Shown: positions 6,365-10,543 of the stretch, in pieces | Layout: every line of letters begins with the position of its first letter | Position numbering within the stretch: the first letter of the stretch is position 1 | Origin: CAMBDR01 sp046597185 | GTDB taxonomy: Bacteria > Pseudomonadota > Gammaproteobacteria > Burkholderiales > Burkholderiaceae_D | Assembly (NCBI GenBank): GCA_046597185.1 | Contig: JBKJLF010000188.1 | Span: forward strand, 1-10,543 | Reading direction: 5' to 3' | DNA length: 10,543 bases | Position numbers and translations under genes: made by a program | The notes under the pieces: generated by a model | Databases searched by the model: none | Seen by the model: the letters and a program-made list of their open reading frames with translations, nothing else | Told to the model about the DNA's origin: nothing

Positions 6365-8613
6365 AACCTTCACGCCGACTTTTTTTGCAACAATCGACCC
6401 TGGTGGGTGGCAGCCTGATGTTGGGTAGTTTTTACACGCTGGACGCAGCGGCTGAAGCTACCGTGGTTAAAATCGACGCCAACGCCGCCACTAACCCTAA
6501 GCCGCAGTTTGCCCCCAGTGCTTTTATCAAAATAGACAGTGATGGCAGCGTCACCCTCATTTCCAAGCAGCCGGAAATCGGCCAGGGCATCAAGACATCT
6601 CTGCCCATGGTGTTGGCAGAAGAATTGGAAGTGAATTGGAAAGACGTGCGCATTGTTCAGGGGGATTTGAACCCGGCCTATGGCGAGCAATGGGCCGGTG
6701 GTTCGCAATCCACCCCCATCAATTACAATGAATTTTTGGAGCTGGGCGCAGTGGCGCGTACCATGTTGCTGGAGGCGGCGGCGCAAACTTGGCATGTGCC
6801 TGTGGCCGAATGTGTGGCGGCCAATAGCATGATCACCCATCTGCCAAGCAAGCGCCAGTTGCGCTATGGCGCGCTGGTGGCCAAGGCTGCCAGCTTGCCG
6901 GTGCCGGATGGTAAAAGCGTCAAACTAAAAGACCCGGCGCAATACAAATTGCTGGGTCGCCGGATAGGTGGGGTCGATAATGCCGCGCTGGTGGCGGGCA
7001 AACCGCTGTTTGGCATCGACGTGAAATTGCCCGGCATGCTGTACGCGGTGTATGAAAAATGCCCGGCCTTTGGCGGTAAACCGCTGTCGGCCAATCTGGC
7101 GCAAATCAAGGCGCTGCCGGGTGTGCGCGATGCTTTTCTCATTACCGATGGCAGTAGCAATTTAACCAGTTTGATGCCGGGTGTGGCGATTGTGGCGGAA
7201 TCAACCTGGGCCGCCTTCAGCGCGCGCAAGCAATTGAAGGTGGTGTGGGACGAAGGCGCGGCGGTGAATGAAAGCTGGGCCGACTTTGCCGCCAAAGCGC
7301 CCGTGCTGGCCAGGCAGGCGGGTGCGAGTGTGCAGCGCAAGGATGGCGATGTGGTCGCCGCCCTGGGCAGTGCTGCTAAGACGGTGGAAGCGGCTTATAG
7401 CTATCCGTTTATCTCGCATGCCAATCTGGAACCGCAAAACTGTACCGCGTGGTTTAAACCGCAGGACGCCAGCATCGAGATTTGGGCACCGACGCAAAAC
7501 CCGGCGTCCGGGCAAACCCTGGTGGCCACGGTATTAAAAATCCCGAAAGAAAAAATCACCCTGCACATGACGCGCTGCGGCGGTGGTTTTGGGCGGCGGT
7601 TGAGTAGCGATTTTATGGCTGAAGCGGCCATGATTGCCCAGCGCGTGAATGCCCCTGTCAAACTCACCTGGAACCGCGCCGACGATTTGCAGCACGACCA
7701 TTACCGCGCCGGCGGTTTCCACTTTTTGCGCGGCGGGGTGGATGCCAAGGGTAAGCTCATTGCCTGGCACAACCATTTCATCACCTTTGCCAACCGCATC
7801 ATGAGAGAGGGCAAGAGTATTTTGCAGCCGGGTAGTGGCGGCAATTTGAGTGGTGATGAATTTCCCGGTCGTTGGGTGGAAAACTGCCTGCTGGAACAAA
7901 CCCCGTTGGAATGCGCAATACCGATGGGGCCATGGCGCGCACCCGGTAGCAATGTGTTTGCCTGGGTGTTTCAGAGTTTTATCGATGAACTTGCGCATGC
8001 GGCGGGGCGCGATGCGCTGGCGTTTCGGCTGGAATTGCTGGGCGATAAAGATATCGTGCCCGGCAGCGGCGAGCGCGGCCAGCCGTTTAACGTGGCGCGC
8101 ATGAAAAAGGTGTTGCAGCAAGTGGCGGAAAAAGCGGGTTGGGGCCAGCGCCAGTTTGCCAAAGGGCAGGGGCAGGGCATTGCGTTTCACTTTAGCCATC
8201 GCGGTTATATTGCGGAAGTGGCCGAGGTGACGGTGAGTAAAGAGGGCAAGCTCAAGGTGGACAGAGTGGTGGTGGTGAGCGATGTGGGGTCGCAGATTGT
8301 GAATTTAAGCGGCGCGGAAAATCAGGTGCAAGGCTCGGTGCTGGATGGGCTTTCGACCTTGCTGTACCCGGAAATTGATATCCAGCGCGGCAGGGTGGTG
8401 CAAGCCAGTTTGGCGGATTATCCTTTGTTGCGTATGGGGGAGGCGGCGACCAAGGTGGAAGTGCATTTTATGAAGACGGATTTTCCGGTAACGGGTTTGG
8501 GTGAACCTGCGCTGCCGCCGCTGGCTCCGGCGGTGTGCAATGCGATTTTTGCGGCCACGGGCAAGCGGGTGCGGCAATTACCCTTGTTGCATACGGATTT
8601 GCGCTGGGGGTGA
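6361..8613 (+). CDS. iorB: Mo-cofactor large subunit of a molybdenum hydroxylase, IorB-like, Tat-exported
   Basis: Catalytic subunit (750 residues) that hydroxylates an aromatic N-heterocycle or aldehyde with water as oxygen source. The N-terminus has a twin-arginine signal, SRRLFLQ (residues 4-10), then a hydrophobic stretch and a small-residue cleavage region around DAAAEA (about 28-33), so the folded complex is probably exported to the periplasm. Family motifs: EIGQG near residues 72-76; the cofactor-binding RCGGGFGRR at 405-413; and GLGEPALPP near 712-720, where glutamate 715 matches the catalytic base of the xanthine oxidase family. The length fits single-chain IorB proteins, and no CxxCH haem motif is seen, unlike cytochrome-fused nicotinate dehydrogenase subunits. 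AAGG at 6351-6354 stands six bases before the ATG. No FAD subunit gene and no xdhC-like maturation gene follow inside the window, so maturation factors must be elsewhere. The substrate cannot be assigned. Confidence 0.9.
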   Translation: MKPSRRLFLQQSTLVGGSLMLGSFYTLDAAAEATVVKIDANAATNPKPQFAPSAFIKIDSDGSVTLISKQPEIGQGIKTSLPMVLAEELEVNWKDVRIVQGDLNPAYGEQWAGGSQSTPINYNEFLELGAVARTMLLEAAAQTWHVPVAECVAANSMITHLPSKRQLRYGALVAKAASLPVPDGKSVKLKDPAQYKLLGRRIGGVDNAALVAGKPLFGIDVKLPGMLYAVYEKCPAFGGKPLSANLAQIKALPGVRDAFLITDGSSNLTSLMPGVAIVAESTWAAFSARKQLKVVWDEGAAVNESWADFAAKAPVLARQAGASVQRKDGDVVAALGSAAKTVEAAYSYPFISHANLEPQNCTAWFKPQDASIEIWAPTQNPASGQTLVATVLKIPKEKITLHMTRCGGGFGRRLSSDFMAEAAMIAQRVNAPVKLTWNRADDLQHDHYRAGGFHFLRGGVDAKGKLIAWHNHFITFANRIMREGKSILQPGSGGNLSGDEFPGRWVENCLLEQTPLECAIPMGPWRAPGSNVFAWVFQSFIDELAHAAGRDALAFRLELLGDKDIVPGSGERGQPFNVARMKKVLQQVAEKAGWGQRQFAKGQGQGIAFHFSHRGYIAEVAEVTVSKEGKLKVDRVVVVSDVGSQIVNLSGAENQVQGSVLDGLSTLLYPEIDIQRGRVVQASLADYPLLRMGEAATKVEVHFMKTDFPVTGLGEPALPPLAPAVCNAIFAATGKRVRQLPLLHTDLRWG

Positions 8614-8653
8614 TGCGGGCTGGAAAGCGGTTTTTGGCGGGTGGAAAATGCAC

Positions 8654-8659
8654 TATAAT
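8654..8659 (+). promoter_or_regulatory. Possible -10 box for the Panacea operon
   Basis: A perfect TATAAT lies in the 96-bp gap between iorB and the Panacea gene, 50 bases before the ATG. No convincing -35 hexamer is found at normal spacing; TTGGCG at 8634-8639 is only 14 bp away. It suggests the pair has its own promoter. Confidence 0.4.
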
Positions 8660-8709
8660 TGCGCAATATGCTGAATATTTTTGGGGGTTACAACGGTTTG
8701 AGGTGCATC

Positions 8710-9327
8710 ATGCGTTCGGTTGATATTTTTGATGAAGACAAGGCTGCGCAAGCGGCAGCGTTCTTTCTGTTTTGCGCAGGCGGGGCCATGGAAATGGCGG
8801 TGCTCAAGTTAATGAAGCTGTTGTATCTGGCAGAGCGCCGTTCTTTTGAGCTTTACAGCGAACCCATTATTGGCGACAGACTGGTTTCCATGCCGCATGG
8901 CCCGGTACTGTCGCTCACTTTTAACCATATGAACGGCCAGCTTGAATCCAAACCGGGTGGCTGGGCCGCCTGGATTGGTGGCCGTAATGACTACATGTTG
9001 GGCTTGGCCAAGGGGCGACAGATTAGTTCACCCGAGCAGGATTTATTGGCCTTGAGTGAAGTCGATCTGGAGATTCGGGAAGAAATCTGGCGTGATTTTG
9101 GCGCGATGTCGGCCTTTCAAATCCGTGACTATACCCATCAACATTGCCCGGAATGGCGTGATCCGAATGGGTCAATGATACCGATGACGTTTGGGGATTT
9201 GTTTCAGGCACTTGAATTTTCTGATGCGCGTGCTCGGGAGTCGCTGGCGCAGTTGGAAGAGCGCGCGACCTTGGATGAGGCCTTCAAACAGGCTGGTGCA
9301 AAGTGCTCAGTGCGGGTGATGCACTGA
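8710..9327 (+). CDS. Panacea-domain (DUF4065) protein, putative PanA/SocA-like antitoxin
   Basis: 205 residues. The domain is seen in the N-terminal half: an initial helix (AAAFFLFCAG), then the hallmark KLMKLLYLAERR at residues 33-44 and a conserved GD...VSMPHGPVLS at 55-68, matching the usual K-L-x-K-L-L-Y-L-A-(D/E)-R and G-P-V pattern. The family was first seen in SocA of Caulobacter and later as a promiscuous antitoxin domain paired with many unrelated toxins. The start is ATG 8710, with GAGG (8700-8703) six bases upstream; the longer frame from 8659 overlaps the -10 box and is unlikely. The C-terminal part (about 140-205) is helical and charged and may be the toxin-binding region. The next gene overlaps by 25 nt or abuts as TGATG, an arrangement typical of toxin-antitoxin pairs. 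The family call is strong; the antitoxin role follows from the family and the neighbour. Confidence 0.82.
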   Translation: MRSVDIFDEDKAAQAAAFFLFCAGGAMEMAVLKLMKLLYLAERRSFELYSEPIIGDRLVSMPHGPVLSLTFNHMNGQLESKPGGWAAWIGGRNDYMLGLAKGRQISSPEQDLLALSEVDLEIREEIWRDFGAMSAFQIRDYTHQHCPEWRDPNGSMIPMTFGDLFQALEFSDARARESLAQLEERATLDEAFKQAGAKCSVRVMH

Positions 9328-9686
9328 TGATTCCATCCGGGCCGCAGGGGAATCATCATTTTATCGTGCTCAACGGCCCAGCGCGATTGCCTGGTTATGG
9401 TAATGCTGAGCATTGTGTTTTGCCGAATATCAGTTCTATTAAACCCAATATTGCGCATGATCCGACTTGTTTGGTGGCGGTTGGGATGCATCCGTTTGTT
9501 ATACAGCCGAGTTTTGTCTATTACCGCGGCGTTCGGGTTGAATCTTTTGCTCATTTGCAAAAGTGCCTTGAGTCTGGTGTGTTTGGCTTGCGGCCACCGC
9601 CATTTCCGCTTTTGTTTGTGCGGGAAATTATTGCCGGGTTGGATGTTTCCAGAACAGTTAATCGTGGGTTTAGAGGGTTGTTGTGA
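9303..9686 (+). CDS. Putative toxin partner of the Panacea antitoxin (PanT-like), family unknown
   Basis: 127 residues from the GTG at 9303. An alternative ATG at 9327 overlaps the upstream stop as TGATG and would give 119 residues. The GTG start is preferred because it keeps the GDALMIPSG opening (residues 5-13), which looks like a first beta strand. Further visible stretches are GNHHFIVLNGP, CVLPNISSIKP, HDPTCLVAVGMHPFVIQPSFVYY and a short helical C-terminus ending in RGFRGLL. The strand-rich pattern with an N-terminal GD-x-L-x-(I/V)-P recalls the SH3-like barrel of PemK/MazF RNases, but the usual MazF motifs are not clear, so this is only a hint. It has no signal peptide or membrane segment. 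Position directly behind a Panacea gene, small size and overlap suggest the toxin of a PanAT pair. Its target is unknown. Confidence 0.7.
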   Translation: MLSAGDALMIPSGPQGNHHFIVLNGPARLPGYGNAEHCVLPNISSIKPNIAHDPTCLVAVGMHPFVIQPSFVYYRGVRVESFAHLQKCLESGVFGLRPPPFPLLFVREIIAGLDVSRTVNRGFRGLL

Positions 9687-9724
9687 TTGGTGTGGCAGAT
9701 TGGTTTGTACTGGAACTGGTATAA

Positions 9725-9780
9725 GTCCTACTTTTTCAGTATATTTTAACAAATCTCATTTGTATACTGAAAAATGTCCT
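9725..9780. repeat. Perfect 12-bp inverted repeat flanked by 5-bp direct repeats
   Basis: TTTTTCAGTATA (9732-9743) and TATACTGAAAAA (9763-9774) are exact reverse complements separated by 19 A+T-rich bases. GTCCT occurs immediately outside at 9725-9729 and 9776-9780. The layout resembles a very short remnant or miniature element with terminal inverted repeats and a 5-bp target duplication. It could also be a hairpin ending the convergent Panacea and vapBC transcripts, or a binding or recombination site. The stem is almost pure A/T with three G:C or C:G pairs at most, so it is a poor intrinsic terminator. The 161-bp gap holds no convincing gene. Confidence 0.75.
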
Positions 9781-9847
9781 CAGACCTGAACTCTGCCGAA
9801 ATGAGCGAAAACGCGCGGCGGCATGTTCTGGATTTTGGTGGCTATAT

Positions 9848-10258
9848 TCAGACTGCCAGCCAATTTTCCAATAGTAACCCAGGCACCTGCTCAAACTCGC
9901 GCAAATTATTGCTAACCAAGGTCATACCCAGCGCACGTGCATGGGCTGCGATGAACAAGTCATTCGGCCCGATGGGTTGACCTCGCTGTGCCAGCAGCGC
10001 ACGGATTTGCCCGTAATGTTGGTGCACGGGCGCTGCCAACGGCAACACCTCCAGACTGCCCATGATCGCCTGCACTTGGGCGTGCATGCGTGCGGAAACC
10101 CCCTTGGCCAAACCAAATTCCACTTCCGCTGCCACCACAATGCTGGTGCAAATGGTAGAGGGTAATTTTTCCTGTAACTTAATAAAGACTGGCCCACGCG
10201 GATCACGCACCAAGGCAGTGATAATATTGGTATCCAGCAAATAACCGTTAGCATTCAT
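9848..10258 (-). CDS. vapC: VapC-type PIN-domain ribonuclease toxin
   Basis: Type II toxin, a Mg-dependent RNase of the PIN family that stops growth by cleaving RNA when not bound by VapB. It has 136 residues, full length for FitB/VapC proteins. PIN acidic residues are visible: aspartate 9 in LLDTNI, glutamate 45 in AEVEFG, aspartate 100 in GPNDLFIAAHA, and the NN (117-118) before LREF where the fourth position lies. The C-terminus REFEQVPGLLLENW is the usual family ending. The ATG at 10256-10258 shares one base with the vapB stop (TGATG), which supports translational coupling. The gene looks intact. It converges on the Panacea operon, with the inverted repeat between them. The RNA target cannot be inferred. 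Confidence 0.93.
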   Translation of the reverse strand: MNANGYLLDTNIITALVRDPRGPVFIKLQEKLPSTICTSIVVAAEVEFGLAKGVSARMHAQVQAIMGSLEVLPLAAPVHQHYGQIRALLAQRGQPIGPNDLFIAAHARALGMTLVSNNLREFEQVPGLLLENWLAV

Positions 10259-10497
10259 CAGAAGATAGCTTCATCCGGCAACGGTTCTTGTTCGATATCG
10301 GGGAAGTCTTCGTTAAGCGGTTCCAAGGTTTCCAGCATGGCCAGCAGTGGGTGTTTGACGGGCACGGCTTCAATGATCAGTCGATTGCCTTCACGCCGCA
10401 TAATGGCTTCCGTACCCGCCAGTTCAAACTCGCGCGGGATGCGCACGGCTTGATTGCTGCCGTTGCGAAACAATGAGATACGGCGTTCATCAGGCAT
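10258..10497 (-). CDS. vapB: VapB-type antitoxin with AbrB/SpoVT DNA-binding domain
   Basis: Antitoxin that binds and inhibits VapC and, with it, usually represses the operon. It has 79 residues from the ATG at 10495-10497. The N-terminal half shows the AbrB/MazE swapped-hairpin fold: RISLFRNGSNQAVRIPREFEL (residues 6-26), followed by RREGNRLIIEAV. The C-terminal tail is acidic with aromatic residues (EDFPDIEQEP), the usual VapC-wrapping region. An in-frame ATG at 10531-10533 would add 12 residues with low-complexity Ser/Thr/Pro character before the conserved fold, so the shorter start is chosen; neither has a strong ribosome binding site. The promoter would lie in the last 46 bases or beyond the window edge. 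Confidence 0.9.
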   Translation of the reverse strand: MPDERRISLFRNGSNQAVRIPREFELAGTEAIMRREGNRLIIEAVPVKHPLLAMLETLEPLNEDFPDIEQEPLPDEAIF

Positions 10498-10543
10498 GAT
10501 AGACTCGCTGGGGTTGGTGGATAAAGTTGGCATATGCTGGAAG

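Noticed and set aside
7534..8199. Minus-strand frame of 221 codons opposite iorB
   Set aside because: Shadow of a well-supported gene; no recognisable domain.
9397..9789. Plus-strand frame overlapping the putative toxin in another frame
   Set aside because: Cys/Leu-rich shadow frame running through the inverted repeat; the overlapping frame starting at 9303 has better context behind the Panacea gene.
9774..9980. Plus-strand frame starting inside the right arm of the inverted repeat
   Set aside because: The first 25 residues look protein-like, but the frame then runs antisense through vapC with no ribosome binding site; at most a remnant.

Overview
The window suggests a Gram-negative proteobacterium, most likely a betaproteobacterium. 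The grounds are a full-domain RecQ, a two-subunit Tat-exported molybdenum hydroxylase of the isoquinoline oxidoreductase type, a proteobacterial-style VapBC pair, and moderately GC-rich codon use. No rRNA, tRNA or other strong marker is present, so this placement is an inference. No CRISPR array, tRNA or intact insertion sequence was seen.

Layout. (1) 2-1735: the 3' part of recQ, a DNA repair helicase whose N-terminus lies left of the window. (2) 1819-3724: a tightly coupled pair with an 8-nt overlap. It encodes a stand-alone ABC/SMC-type ATPase and a TOPRIM-fold DUF4435-like protein. This is the architecture of the PARIS (AriA/AriB) anti-phage systems and related split OLD-type modules, and it is the best candidate for an accessory defence system here. 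(3) 3743-4093, minus strand: a small gene I do not recognise, tail to tail with the TOPRIM gene. (4) 4372-5757: nicotinate phosphoribosyltransferase (pncB), NAD salvage. (5) 5864-8613: a two-gene molybdenum hydroxylase operon, iorA-like [2Fe-2S] subunit and iorB-like Tat-exported Mo-cofactor subunit, joined by an ATGA overlap. Three 11-bp direct repeats lie just upstream. (6) 8710-9686: a Panacea-domain (DUF4065) gene overlapping a 127-codon gene of unknown family, which looks like a PanA/PanT toxin-antitoxin pair. (7) 9725-9780: a perfect 12-bp inverted repeat bracketed by 5-bp direct repeats. (8) 9848-10497, minus strand: a complete vapBC toxin-antitoxin operon with a TGATG junction.

The window alternates housekeeping or metabolic genes (recQ, pncB, iorAB) with short, more A+T-rich accessory cassettes (ATPase/TOPRIM, unknown minus-strand gene, Panacea pair, vapBC). 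Each accessory cassette sits between neighbours with their own signals, as expected for small defence or toxin-antitoxin modules inserted between core genes. pncB beside a hydroxylase family that includes N-heterocycle (isoquinoline, nicotinate) hydroxylases may mean a shared substrate theme, but substrate cannot be read from sequence alone.
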